Origin: ZLKRG08 sp046094385
Lineage (GTDB): Bacteria; Actinomycetota; Actinomycetes; Nanopelagicales; Nanopelagicaceae
Assembly (NCBI GenBank): GCA_046094385.1
Contig: JBJTHJ010000068.1
Location: forward strand, 1-46,134
Reading direction: 5' to 3'
Length of the DNA stretch: 46,134 nucleotides
Shown: one piece after another, positions 1-8,610 of the stretch
How the letters are laid out: every line of letters starts with the position of its first letter
Numbering within the stretch: position 1 is the stretch's first letter
Translations under genes and position numbers: made by a program
Notes under the pieces: generated by a model
What the model was told of the DNA's origin: nothing
Seen by the model: the letters and a program-made list of their open reading frames with translations, nothing else
Databases searched by the model: none

Positions 1-1
1 A

Positions 2-970
2 TCTGATGATGAAAATCGTCGTAAACATATTGATATATTTAAAAAAGCCCTTGCAGAGACCGGCATGAAAGTTCCGATGGCTACTACAAATCTCTTCTCA
101 CATCCGGTCTTCAAAGATGGTGCATTCACCTCAAACGACAAAGATATTAGACGATATGCGATTCGCAAGGTAATGCGAAACATCGAATTAGCGGTAGAAC
201 TTGGTGCAAAGATTTTTGTCTGTTGGGGTGGCCGCGAAGGTGCAGAATCTGAAAGTTCAAAAGATGCATATGTGGCGCTAGAGCGATATCGTGAAGCTTT
301 TAACGTTCTTGGCCAATTTGTAATTGATAATAAATATGACCTCAAGTTTGCAATGGAGCCAAAGCCCAACGAGCCTCGCGGAGATATCTTCTTGCCTACC
401 ATTGGACATGCTTTGGCATTTATAAATACTTTGGATCATCCAGAGTTAGTTGGCTTGAATCCTGAGGTAGGCCATGAGCAGATGGCCAACTTAAATTTCG
501 TCCACGGAATTGCTCAGGCTCTTTGGCAGAAGAAGTTATTCCACATTGATTTAAATGGTCAGCGTGGCCCAAAGTACGATCAAGATTTTGTATTCGGCCA
601 TGGCGATTTAAAGAGCGCATTCTTCCTAGTAGAGCTGCTTGAAAGATATAACTACGATGGAATGAAACACTTTGATTACAAACCAGTGCGCACTGAGAAT
701 GACAATGGTGTTTGGGAGTCAGCGACTGCAAATATGCGTATGTACTTGATTCTAAAAGAAAGAGCTGCGGCTTTCCGAAGTGATCCGCGAGTGATTGCAG
801 CGATGAAAAACTCGAACATTCCAGGTTTGGCAGAGCCGACCATGAATCCAGGTGAAAGTTGGCGCGACCTAGCTAAAGATTCCTTTGATCTTGAAGCTGC
901 GGGATTGCGCGGCTATAACTACGAGGTTTTAGACCAATTGGCCATGGAACACTTAATGGGAGTGCGCTAA
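2..970 (+). CDS. xylA: Xylose isomerase, 5' end cut by window edge
   Basis: Interconverts D-xylose and D-xylulose, the first step of cytoplasmic xylose catabolism. The reading frame is open from base 2, and the residues before the first in-window ATG (65) still fit the family, so the gene begins upstream of the window; about 322 residues of a usual ~390 are present. Visible family motifs in order are WGGREGAE, the metal-ligand segment EPKPNEPRGD, VGHEQM with its metal-binding His, FHIDLNGQRGPKYDQD with the Asp ligands, and FDYKP near the C-terminus. The pattern is that of the actinobacterial (Streptomyces-like, class I) enzyme. It converges on the xylose importer genes, with only 8 bp between the stop codons and no room for a terminator. 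Function is secure; the true start cannot be seen. Confidence 0.96.
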   Translation, partial: SDDENRRKHIDIFKKALAETGMKVPMATTNLFSHPVFKDGAFTSNDKDIRRYAIRKVMRNIELAVELGAKIFVCWGGREGAESESSKDAYVALERYREAFNVLGQFVIDNKYDLKFAMEPKPNEPRGDIFLPTIGHALAFINTLDHPELVGLNPEVGHEQMANLNFVHGIAQALWQKKLFHIDLNGQRGPKYDQDFVFGHGDLKSAFFLVELLERYNYDGMKHFDYKPVRTENDNGVWESATANMRMYLILKERAAAFRSDPRVIAAMKNSNIPGLAEPTMNPGESWRDLAKDSFDLEAAGLRGYNYEVLDQLAMEHLMGVR

Positions 971-978
971 GAAAATCG

Positions 979-2229
979 CTAACCCGAAGTTGCTCCACGT
1001 CTGGACACTGCATCTACACCTGCAGAGATCAATAGCACGGCGCCAGTTACGATGAATTTGATTCCGGCGGCATAGCCCAAAAGGCCCATTCCGTTATCAA
1101 TTACCGCGACTACCAAACCGCCAAGCACCGCATCGCGCATCTTTCCCTTTCCACCAAAGAGGGAAGTTCCGCCAATCACGGCTGCGCCAACTGCATATAG
1201 AAGCGTTGAAGAACCGCCCGTGGTCGGAGAGATCGAGTTCTGTCTTGATGCAAATAACATTCCAGCGATTGCAGCAAATGCCGAACAGATGACGAATGCG
1301 CTGGTGCGAATATTCTTTACATTGATACCAGCACGTCGAGCTGCTTCTGCATTTCCGCCTACTGCATAAATGTGTCGGCCATATGCAGTTCTACCAAGCA
1401 CGAAAGTTCCGCCAACTAATAACAAGAGAATTACGGGTACGACATATGGCGTACCTTTAAGGCTAACCAAATCAGGATTGTTAGAGCGCTCCAGATTTAG
1501 CGCCCAAACTGCTACCGCTCCGGCTGTTAACAGCGCAGAGGTCTTTATGACCCATAACTTCTTCAATTCTGATTTAAGTCCTGCTTTGCGCCGAGAGTTG
1601 ATGCGGGCAAGACCTACCAGAACATATAAAGCAGATGCAGCCAAAAAGAAGATCCAGGAGAGCGTTGGATTTAAATTATTATTTTGAACCGAGAGGATCG
1701 TGGGATCTTCGATTCGAATTGTGCCGCCCTCTCCGGCTAATAACAGAAGCAATCCTTGGAAAGCTAGGAATGTCGCCAAAGTAACCACGAATGATGGAAT
1801 TCCAAGCCTGGACACCAAAGTTCCGATTCCATATCCAAGAATCGCGCCTACGATGATGCTGGCAATCAAAGCGATCCACCATGGATAGCCATGGTTGGTA
1901 ATCATGATTACCAATACCGCGCCGCAAACACCTGAGGCATATCCAGCTGATAGATCAATCTCTCCGAGCAATAAGACAAAGACCAAGCCCATTGCAATGA
2001 CGGTGACTGCAGCTGCCTGCGTCAGTAGATTGGCAAAATTTCCAGGAGTTAAGAAGACATCGCTCATCAATGTGAAAACGCCACAAAGTGCAATCAGTCC
2101 AAGGACGCCAGGAAGCGCTCCCATGTCGCCAGATTTAACGCGCGCCCAGTAATCACCGATTGCACTCTTTATAGTGCCAGAGTTTGGATCTGGAGTTGGT
2201 TCGACGTTTGCCACAACTTGTGAATTCAT
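979..2229 (-). CDS. xylH: Xylose ABC transporter permease XylH
   Basis: Membrane-spanning subunit of a sugar ABC importer (BPD_transp_2 / RbsC-XylH family), expected to pair with the adjacent ATPase and binding protein to import D-xylose. About 416 residues with a cytoplasmic N-terminal tail and roughly ten hydrophobic segments. The conserved C-terminal motif YAVGGNAEAARRAGI and the following ALAG-like membrane region are clear. I chose the ATG at 2229 because a G-rich Shine-Dalgarno-like run (GCGGGGG) lies about 9 bases upstream; an in-frame TTG at 2238 would start inside the end of xylG with no spacing to that site. It follows xylG directly. The substrate is inferred from the neighbouring xylA. 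Confidence 0.9.
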   Translation of the reverse strand: MNSQVVANVEPTPDPNSGTIKSAIGDYWARVKSGDMGALPGVLGLIALCGVFTLMSDVFLTPGNFANLLTQAAAVTVIAMGLVFVLLLGEIDLSAGYASGVCGAVLVIMITNHGYPWWIALIASIIVGAILGYGIGTLVSRLGIPSFVVTLATFLAFQGLLLLLAGEGGTIRIEDPTILSVQNNNLNPTLSWIFFLAASALYVLVGLARINSRRKAGLKSELKKLWVIKTSALLTAGAVAVWALNLERSNNPDLVSLKGTPYVVPVILLLLVGGTFVLGRTAYGRHIYAVGGNAEAARRAGINVKNIRTSAFVICSAFAAIAGMLFASRQNSISPTTGGSSTLLYAVGAAVIGGTSLFGGKGKMRDAVLGGLVVAVIDNGMGLLGYAAGIKFIVTGAVLLISAGVDAVSRRGATSG

Positions 2230-2230
2230 T

Positions 2231-2977
2231 TTAAGCAACCCCCGCAGCTTTACCAGTGGTGATTAATTGCACCACTTGCGCATGTGTTACATCGTTCTTC
2301 TTAACTTGTGCTGCCATATTTCCAAGATAGAGCGCTGAAATGTTGTCGGCAACTTGGAATACATCATTTAGATTATGCGAGATCAAAATTACCGCCAAGC
2401 CATTATCGGCGAGCCTTCTGACTAAATTCAAAACTTGTTCGGTCTGTGCCACACCAAGAGCTGCGGTTGGCTCATCCAAGATCACGACCTTGCTATTCCA
2501 AAGCACAGCACGCGCAATTGCCACCGTCTGACGCTGTCCACCTGATAGTGAAGCTACGGTCTGGCGAATCGATTTTACGGTTCGAACGCTAAGTCCATCC
2601 AGAGTCTTACGCGCTAAAGCCTCCATGGACTCCTCATTTAGAGTCAAACCTTTCTTGGTCTCTCTACCCAGGAACATGTTGTGGACGATATCTAGATTGT
2701 CGCAAAGTGCCAGATCTTGATAGACAATCTCGATTCCCAGTTCAGTAGCTGCTCTTGGTCCATTTACTTGAACCTTATTTCCTTCGAAGAAATAATCACC
2801 ATTATCGATGCTGTAAATACCAGCAATACATTTGATTAAAGTTGACTTACCAGCACCATTATCTCCAACCAAGGCAGTTACCTGTCCGGGAAAGGCATCG
2901 AAGTCGACGCCTTTTAAAACTTGAACTGGGCCAAAGGATTTTTCGATTCCTCTAAGCGAGAGGATTGGTTGGCTCAT
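2231..2977 (-). CDS. xylG: Sugar ABC transporter ATP-binding protein XylG (single domain)
   Basis: ATPase subunit that powers the xylose importer. It carries Walker A GDNGAGKST (about residues 37-45), a Q-loop (YQDLAL), signature LSGGQ, Walker B VVILDEP and the switch His in LISHN. At 248 residues it holds one nucleotide-binding domain, whereas E. coli XylG and RbsA are ~500-residue tandem-domain proteins. Single-domain versions are known in actinobacterial sugar importers, so this looks natural rather than truncated, and the domain is complete. It lies downstream of xylF behind a hairpin (3074-3105) and a run of 10-bp repeats. A purine-rich RBS (GGAAGTGAAG) precedes the ATG. Confidence 0.9.
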   Translation of the reverse strand: MSQPILSLRGIEKSFGPVQVLKGVDFDAFPGQVTALVGDNGAGKSTLIKCIAGIYSIDNGDYFFEGNKVQVNGPRAATELGIEIVYQDLALCDNLDIVHNMFLGRETKKGLTLNEESMEALARKTLDGLSVRTVKSIRQTVASLSGGQRQTVAIARAVLWNSKVVILDEPTAALGVAQTEQVLNLVRRLADNGLAVILISHNLNDVFQVADNISALYLGNMAAQVKKNDVTHAQVVQLITTGKAAGVA

Positions 2978-3000
2978 CTAACTTCACTTCCAATTCTTTA

Positions 3001-3050
3001 AATTTCTTCTAATTTCTATTAATTTCTATTAATTTCTGTAAATTCTTTTA
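3001..3050 (-). repeat. Five 10-bp AT-rich tandem repeats in the xylF-xylG spacer
   Basis: On the plus strand five consecutive 10-base units begin AATTTCTTCT, AATTTCTATT, AATTTCTATT, AATTTCTGTA and AATTCTTTTA. On the coding (minus) strand this gives A-rich runs of the form AATAGAAATT between the terminator hairpin and the xylG RBS. The period is close to one helical turn. It could be an unstructured translation or RNA-stability leader for xylG, or a slippage-prone tract. No function is proven. Confidence 0.7.
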
Positions 3051-3073
3051 AAGCTTATGCTGGGATAAATAAA

Positions 3074-3105
3074 AGTTGAGCCCGAGATTACTCCCGGGCT
3101 CAACT
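3074..3105 (-). terminator. Intrinsic terminator/attenuator between xylF and xylG
   Basis: A perfect 11-bp inverted repeat (AGTTGAGCCCG / CGGGCTCAACT) with a 10-base loop. Read on the minus strand it is followed by TTTTATTTATCC, the U-tract of a rho-independent terminator. It lies just after the xylF stop and before xylG. Such hairpins after binding-protein genes commonly let the binding protein be made in excess over the membrane and ATPase subunits. Confidence 0.85.
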
Positions 3106-3130
3106 CAAAGCCATAGGCTTTTAGTATTTA

Positions 3131-4198
3131 TTAGATGCCGTTTGCTGAGCAAAGCTTGGCAATGCCCTTGCAAACATCAGCCTTCTTCTGGAAGCCATCT
3201 GCAATAACCACCTTGACATTCTTCTTGGTGATTCCGACTGGCTTTAGAAGTACTGATGGGACCTTGATGGTTCCGTTATCGGTTGAACCATTGGTCTTAG
3301 CAGCCTTTCCGTTGATCAATGCAACTGCAAGATCAGCAGCGCCTTGCGCTTCAGCCTTGATTGCCTTGTAAACGGTATTTGATAGGTCGCCAGATAGAAC
3401 TGCGCGTAGACCATCAACAGTTGCATCCTGGCCAGATACGCAGACCTTGCCATTTAGCTTGTTCTTCTTTAGAACTGCAACTGCTGCAAGTCCTAGACCT
3501 TCGTTAGCTGATACCACTGCATCAAGCTTGCCGCCAGCCTTAGTTAGCTGCTGCTCGAAGATGGTTCCGCCTTTGACGTTATCCCAATCAGGAACTGATT
3601 GATCATCAACAAGGGTTCCGCCGGTCTTCTTTAGGTAAGGACCAACTACAGATGCGTAACCTTGCTTGAATAGAGTTGCGTTGTTATCTGTTGGTGAACC
3701 ATTTAGATATACGACGCGTGGCTTCTTTACGCCCTTTGCCTTCAAGCAATTAACGATTCCTTCACCTTGCAACTTACCGACTGCAACGTTATCGAACGAT
3801 ACATAGTAAGAAGCTGAACCATTTAGGGTCAGACGATCGTAGTCAATTGTTGGCACGCCTTGTGCTTTTGCCTTGTCCTGAACAGCCTTAGCTGAATCTG
3901 AATCAAGGTTTACCATGATTAGAACCTTCGCACCCTTTGTGAGCATCTGATCTGCGATGGTCGCAAATGCAGCCTTATCACCGTTAGCGTTCTGAATATC
4001 GGCAGTTACGCCAGCCTTCTTGAACGCAGCCTCTAGGAATGGACGGTCTGCTGTTTCCCAGCGAGCTGAAGAAGCAGCATCTGGAAGAATCACACCAACA
4101 AAGCCTGTTGCGGCCTTAGCTGAAGTTGTGACAAAACCAGTTAGTGCGATTGAAGCTGCAGAGATTGCAGCAACGACCGCTAAACGACGCTTTGACAT
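3131..4198 (-). CDS. xylF: D-xylose-binding periplasmic-type protein XylF
   Basis: Extracellular solute-binding protein of the xylose importer, 355 residues. The N-terminus MSKRRLAVVAAISAASIALT followed by GFVTTSAKAA is a signal peptide with a probable AKA cleavage site near residue 29; no lipobox is evident. The mature part has the periplasmic-binding-protein type 1 (LacI/RbsB-like) fold pattern: ADQMLTKGAKVLIMVNLDS, VYLNGSPTDNNA, VVSANEGLGLAAVAVLKK and VSGQDATVDGLRAVLSGDLSNTV are typical of XylF/ChvE-type proteins. An RBS-like AAAGG precedes the ATG. It is first in the transcription unit and divergent from argS. Xylose specificity is inferred from xylA and from the similarity to XylF. Confidence 0.92.
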   Translation of the reverse strand: MSKRRLAVVAAISAASIALTGFVTTSAKAATGFVGVILPDAASSARWETADRPFLEAAFKKAGVTADIQNANGDKAAFATIADQMLTKGAKVLIMVNLDSDSAKAVQDKAKAQGVPTIDYDRLTLNGSASYYVSFDNVAVGKLQGEGIVNCLKAKGVKKPRVVYLNGSPTDNNATLFKQGYASVVGPYLKKTGGTLVDDQSVPDWDNVKGGTIFEQQLTKAGGKLDAVVSANEGLGLAAVAVLKKNKLNGKVCVSGQDATVDGLRAVLSGDLSNTVYKAIKAEAQGAADLAVALINGKAAKTNGSTDNGTIKVPSVLLKPVGITKKNVKVVIADGFQKKADVCKGIAKLCSANGI

Positions 4199-4351
4199 TA
4201 AGTTACCTTTCGAGAATGGATACCGGAGTTAGGCCTCATTAACCTGTGGGACTCAAGGCATCCAGGTGGATGAAATCTAGAGGTCAATGACTAAATATTG
4301 AATACCTGTTACAAGAATTTAATAAATGAGCGCTTCAAGTAGAATAGGTCA
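4199..4351. promoter_or_regulatory. Divergent xylF/argS control region
   Basis: This 153-bp region holds both promoters. For xylF a candidate pair on the minus strand is TTCAAT, 17 bases, TAGATT (an inference). Two operator-like features are visible: CATCCA-GG-TGGATG, an inverted repeat at 4259-4272 in the xylF leader, and TGAGCGCTTCA at 4327-4337, which has an AGCGCT core like LacI-family operators. Either could bind a xylose or catabolite repressor. No regulator gene is in the window. Confidence 0.45.
4340..4345 (+). promoter_or_regulatory. -10 element placing argS transcription at its ATG
   Basis: TAGAAT ends exactly 6 bases before the argS ATG (4352), so RNA synthesis would begin at about the A of the start codon (leaderless). 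No good Shine-Dalgarno sequence is present. An alternative upstream pair, TTGAAT with TAATAA, would give a short leader. Confidence 0.65.
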
Positions 4352-5995
4352 ATGTCCTCACCCCAAGAGCAGCTGATAGCCCAGATACGCGGGGCGATTG
4401 AACAGACTCTGGGTTTAATAGATTTTCAAGGGGAGATTCCAATTGAACGCCCCAAAAATCGCGACCATGGCGACTATGCCTCATCTATTGCGCTGCAACT
4501 GGCCAAGCAACTGGGGCGCTCGCCCCGAGAGGTGGCCAGCCTTCTACAAGAGCGCTTGATCGCAGAGGCGAACTTGGCCAAGGTCGAGATTGCCGGCCCA
4601 GGCTTTATCAACTTCACCTTAAATAGGTCGAGCCAGGCAGAGTTGGTTAAAACCATAATCAATGCGGGCAAGAGCTATGGCCACAGTCAGACCCTTTCAG
4701 GCATCTCTATAAATATTGAATTTATCAGTGCAAATCCAACTGGCCCATTACATCTTGGCCATACCAGATGGGCAGCTGTCGGAGATGCTTTAGCGCGAGT
4801 TTTGATCGCAGCTGGTGCGAAAGTCACTAGAGAGTTTTATATAAATGATCGTGGCGTACAGATGGAACTTTTCGGAGAATCAGTAAGAGCAGCAGCGCTA
4901 GGAAAAGCGATACCCGAAGAAGGTTATCAGGGCGCATACATCTCAGAGATTGCAAAGCAGCTAGTTACTGAAGATCCACAAATTCTTAAATTGCCAGAGC
5001 CAGAACAAATCATCGAATTTCGTGAACGTGCTTATAAATATCAATTGGCAGATCAGCAGAGAGTCTTACAGACTTTCAATACCCAATTCGATGTTTGGTT
5101 CTCCGAAAGATCATTGCATGAAAGTGGTGCAGTGACTCATGGTCTGGAGCAATTAAAGAAGAAGGGACATGTCTTTGAATCTGAAGGGGCAACTTGGCTT
5201 CGCACCACTGATTTCGGAGACGATAAAGACCGAGTACTTCTAAAAGCTGACGGAACTTATACCTATTTCACATCTGATACCGCTTATTACATAAATAAAC
5301 GCGAACGCGGATTTGATATCTGTATCTATTTGTTGGGTGCGGATCATCATGGATATGTCGGAAGATTGAAGGCTGTTGCGCAATGCAACGAGGATCAACC
5401 AGATAAAGTCGAAGTGCTTATCGGTCAATTGGTGAAGATTATGAAGAATGGCCAAGAGGTAAAACTTTCAAAGCGCGCTGGCACCATCATCACCTTGGAG
5501 GATATCGTCGAAGAGGTTGGTGTGGATGCGGCTCGATATACCTTGATTCGTTATCCAACGGATTCGCCAATGGTGATGGATGTTGAGGTCTTAAAGTCAC
5601 GCACCAACGAGAACCCGGTCTATTACGTGCAATATGCCCATGCGCGCATTGCAGGAGTGCTTAGAAATGGCGAAGAACTTGGGATCAAAGTCGGAGATTT
5701 CAAAACTTCAGAATTGATTCACGAGCGCGAGGTTGAGTTGCTGGGATCCCTATCTGATTTTCCAATCGTGGTGGCCACCGCCGCAGAACTTCGCGAAGCC
5801 CATCGAGTAGCGCGCTATCTAGAAGAGTTAGCTGGCGTGTATCACCGCTTCTACGCAGATTGTCGCGTTTTGCCGATGGGTGAAGAACCAGTCAGCGATC
5901 TACATATGGCGCGACTAAATCTCTGTGCGGCAACTCGCCAAGTACTGGAGAATGGTCTCTCATTACTAGGCGTAAGCGCGCCGGAGCGGATGTGA
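4352..5995 (+). CDS. argS: Arginyl-tRNA synthetase
   Basis: Charges tRNA-Arg with arginine (class I synthetase). The 547-residue length is normal. The N-terminal additional domain (roughly residues 1-110) is followed by NPTGPLHLGHTR, the HIGH-type motif, by VQMELFGESVR in the catalytic region, by LGADHHGYVGRLKA, and by the KMSKS-type loop VKLSKRAGT, where M is replaced by L. The C-terminal anticodon-binding DALR region carries NPVYYVQYAHARI. It begins the long argS-lysA-hom-thrC-thrB series and its stop overlaps the lysA start. The start is supported by the hexamer at 4340-4345. Confidence 0.97.
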   Translation: MSSPQEQLIAQIRGAIEQTLGLIDFQGEIPIERPKNRDHGDYASSIALQLAKQLGRSPREVASLLQERLIAEANLAKVEIAGPGFINFTLNRSSQAELVKTIINAGKSYGHSQTLSGISINIEFISANPTGPLHLGHTRWAAVGDALARVLIAAGAKVTREFYINDRGVQMELFGESVRAAALGKAIPEEGYQGAYISEIAKQLVTEDPQILKLPEPEQIIEFRERAYKYQLADQQRVLQTFNTQFDVWFSERSLHESGAVTHGLEQLKKKGHVFESEGATWLRTTDFGDDKDRVLLKADGTYTYFTSDTAYYINKRERGFDICIYLLGADHHGYVGRLKAVAQCNEDQPDKVEVLIGQLVKIMKNGQEVKLSKRAGTIITLEDIVEEVGVDAARYTLIRYPTDSPMVMDVEVLKSRTNENPVYYVQYAHARIAGVLRNGEELGIKVGDFKTSELIHEREVELLGSLSDFPIVVATAAELREAHRVARYLEELAGVYHRFYADCRVLPMGEEPVSDLHMARLNLCAATRQVLENGLSLLGVSAPERM

Positions 5996-7308
5996 TGTCA
6001 GATTCAGTTTGGTCTGCAAATGCAAAGTTTGTAGATGGCCAACTAAGCATTGCCGGATACACGGCTACAGACTTGGCGCGCGAATTTGGTACACCACTTT
6101 TTGTTTTAGATGAGGCCGATTTAAAAGCCAGAGCCACTGAATTTCGAGATCAATTAGCCAATGCCTTTGCATCAAGCACTATCTATTACGCTTGCAAAGC
6201 TTTTACTTGCAAGCAATTGATGCGCTGGATGGACGAATTAGGTCTTGGGGTAGATGTTGCAACGGGCGGAGAGTTAGAAGTTGCGCTCGCCGTTGATTTT
6301 CCACCTGCGCGCATCGAAGTTCACGGAAACAATAAATCTTTGGCCGAAATAGATCGCGCAGTTTCAGTTGGGGTCGGAATGATCGTGATTGATTCTCTAC
6401 AAGAAATCTCACGGGTGGCTGCAGCAGCAAAGCGCCATGGCCGAATTCAAAGAGTCTCAATCCGATTAAAGCCAGGGGTGGAGGCGCATACCATCGAGGC
6501 AATTGCCACTGCACATGAAGATGTGAAATTTGGTCTATCTATCTCAACCGGGGTGGCTTGGGATGCAGTCAAAGAGATTGCCAAGTACCCCGAGTTAGAG
6601 TTACGTGGAGTTCATGCACATATAGGTTCACAAATATTTAATCTGGATGGCCACATCTTGGCGATCGAGCGGCTATTAGATTTTCTTGCGCATTTTCGAG
6701 ATGAATTCCATCGCGAACTACCTGAAGTTAATTTTGGCGGGGGCTTTGGCATTTTCTATACCGAAGACGATGCGCCAGTTTCAACTACCCAATTAATAGC
6801 AATCATCAAAGATGCCGTAGTCAAAGGTTGCGCTGCCAGATCAATTGCGATTCCACACATCGCCTTAGAGCCAGGCCGCTCAATCATTGGACCTGCCATG
6901 TTTACTTTGTATGAAGTCGGAACTACTAAGCAGGTGCAACTAGACGATCAAATTCGTAATTACATCTCGGTAGATGGCGGCATGTCAGATAACATCCGCC
7001 CAGCTCTGTACGATGCAAAATATGAGGCGCATTTAGCAAATCGCACCTCGAAAGCGCCACTTATTGCTGCGCGACTGGTTGGAAAACATTGCGAAACCGG
7101 CGATATCTTGATTCGAGATCTTGATTTGCCATCGGATATCGCTCCTGGTGATTTGATCGCAATTCCGGCAACTGGTGCTTATAACCGTTCGATGGCTAGC
7201 AATTACAACCATGTGCCAAGGCCACCGGTTGTTTCTGTCAGCAATGGTGGCGCAAAAGTGATTGTGCGCCGTGAAAATTATGAAGATTTGCTCCGCTTGG
7301 ACGTATGA
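5995..7308 (+). CDS. lysA: Diaminopimelate decarboxylase
   Basis: PLP-dependent enzyme converting meso-diaminopimelate to L-lysine, the last step of lysine biosynthesis. Fold III alanine-racemase-type barrel: PLP lysine in YYACKAF (about residue 60), HIGSQIF, the phosphate-binding GGGFGI loop, EPGRSI, then VDGGMSDNIRPALYDAKYE and the catalytic Cys segment GKHCETGD, ending with TGAYNRSMASNYNHVPRP. About 437 residues, normal. The stop of argS and this ATG share a base (TGATG); a GTG three bases earlier (5992) is an equally possible start with the same GGAG ribosome site. It forms part of an aspartate-family amino-acid gene set with hom, thrC and thrB. Confidence 0.96.
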   Translation: MSDSVWSANAKFVDGQLSIAGYTATDLAREFGTPLFVLDEADLKARATEFRDQLANAFASSTIYYACKAFTCKQLMRWMDELGLGVDVATGGELEVALAVDFPPARIEVHGNNKSLAEIDRAVSVGVGMIVIDSLQEISRVAAAAKRHGRIQRVSIRLKPGVEAHTIEAIATAHEDVKFGLSISTGVAWDAVKEIAKYPELELRGVHAHIGSQIFNLDGHILAIERLLDFLAHFRDEFHRELPEVNFGGGFGIFYTEDDAPVSTTQLIAIIKDAVVKGCAARSIAIPHIALEPGRSIIGPAMFTLYEVGTTKQVQLDDQIRNYISVDGGMSDNIRPALYDAKYEAHLANRTSKAPLIAARLVGKHCETGDILIRDLDLPSDIAPGDLIAIPATGAYNRSMASNYNHVPRPPVVSVSNGGAKVIVRRENYEDLLRLDV

Positions 7309-7320
7309 AAGAATATCCAA

Positions 7321-8610
7321 GTGAGTAACGTGAAAACTGTGAAGATTGGCATGCTTGGCTGCGGCGTAGTCGGCGGCTCAGTTGCGCGCGAACTTGCCTC
7401 TAATAGTTCGGATTTAGCAGCCCGCGCTGGTGCCAAATTAGAACTCTCTAAAATTGCAGTTCGTACAATCACCAAACGCGAGGGAATCTCAGATTCGCTC
7501 TTTACTACTGATGCAAATACGGTAGTTACCGACCCCGAGATTCAGCTGATCATCGAAGTTATGGGTGGCATCGCACCGGCACGAGAATTGATTTTAAAAG
7601 CCATTGCAAACGGTAAATCAGTGGTCACCGCAAATAAAGCGTTGCTGGCAACTCATGGCGCTGATTTATATAACGCAGCGGAGAAAGCTGGCGTGGATCT
7701 TTACTACGAGGCTGCAGTAGCTGGAGCGATCCCAATTATCCGCCCGCTTCGTGAATCTCTAGTAGGAGATCACATCAATAGAGTGATGGGAATCGTAAAC
7801 GGAACTACCAATTTTATTTTGACCAAGATGGACGAAGAGGGTTTGCCCTTTGAAGCTGTGTTAAAGGAAGCCCAAGCGCTCGGTTACGCCGAAGCAGATC
7901 CAACTGCAGATGTCGAAGGACATGATGCCGCTGCCAAAGCTGCGATTTTGGCTGGCCTTGCTTTCCACTCTAAAGTCACCGCCAAAGATGTTTATTGTGA
8001 AGGAATCACCAAGTTAACTTCGCAAGATGTCGTGACTGCTAAAGCGATGAATAAGGTAATCAAATTGATTGCAATCGCCGAGAGAACTGAAAAAGGAATC
8101 GCAGTTCGGGTTCATCCCATGATGTTAGATCGCAGCCATCCATTGGCATCAGTACGCGAAGCATTCAATGCAGTTTTCGTTGAATCCGAAGGTGCCGGAC
8201 AGTTGATGTTCTATGGTCGCGGCGCAGGTGGCGCACCGACTGCCTCGGCAGTACTTGGCGATGTGGTGGCAATTGCTCGCCATATTGTGGCTGGCAGTAA
8301 AGGACCAGCAGAATCGGATTACGCAGATTTAGGTATCGCTCCACAAGGCGCGGCCATCACTAAATATGCCATTAGATTGTCGGTAAATGACAAGCCCGGA
8401 GTTCTGGCAAGTGTTGCCAATACCTTTGCTACTGAAGGTGTATCCATTCAAACCGTACGCCAAACTGGTCGTGGCGATGAGGCAGAGTTAACCGTGGTCA
8501 CACATCGTGGCCCAGAATCTGCGCTCCAAGCAACCGTTAAGAAACTCTCCGACCTAGATGCCGTCCGCGAAGTTGAGAGCGTAATTCGCGTCGAAGGATC
8601 TGCTTCGTGA
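7321..8610 (+). CDS. hom: Homoserine dehydrogenase with ACT domain
   Basis: Reduces aspartate semialdehyde to homoserine, the branch point to threonine and methionine. The N-terminal NAD(P)-binding motif is GMLGCGVVGGSVAREL; the catalytic domain has NKALLATHG, EAAVAGAIPIIRPLRESL and VNGTTNFILTKMDEEG, followed by ADPTADVEGHDAA. Residues from about 350 to the end form an ACT domain (KPGVLASVANTFATEGVSIQ), the usual site of threonine feedback inhibition in Gram-positive enzymes. The 429-residue length is normal. The start is GTG at 7321, 12 bases after lysA. The last codons overlap thrC (GTGA). Confidence 0.97.
   Translation: MSNVKTVKIGMLGCGVVGGSVARELASNSSDLAARAGAKLELSKIAVRTITKREGISDSLFTTDANTVVTDPEIQLIIEVMGGIAPARELILKAIANGKSVVTANKALLATHGADLYNAAEKAGVDLYYEAAVAGAIPIIRPLRESLVGDHINRVMGIVNGTTNFILTKMDEEGLPFEAVLKEAQALGYAEADPTADVEGHDAAAKAAILAGLAFHSKVTAKDVYCEGITKLTSQDVVTAKAMNKVIKLIAIAERTEKGIAVRVHPMMLDRSHPLASVREAFNAVFVESEGAGQLMFYGRGAGGAPTASAVLGDVVAIARHIVAGSKGPAESDYADLGIAPQGAAITKYAIRLSVNDKPGVLASVANTFATEGVSIQTVRQTGRGDEAELTVVTHRGPESALQATVKKLSDLDAVREVESVIRVEGSAS

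Noticed and set aside
420..731. Minus-strand 103-codon frame within xylA
   Set aside because: Antisense to a strongly conserved enzyme with no start signals or recognisable protein.
2231..2977. xylG as a truncated or broken gene because it is half the E. coli length
   Set aside because: One complete ABC domain with all motifs is present and its ends are clean; single-domain forms exist in actinobacterial sugar importers.
3001..3050. Possible CRISPR or iteron array
   Set aside because: Units are 10 bp, contiguous and AT-only with no spacers, and no cas or replication gene is nearby.
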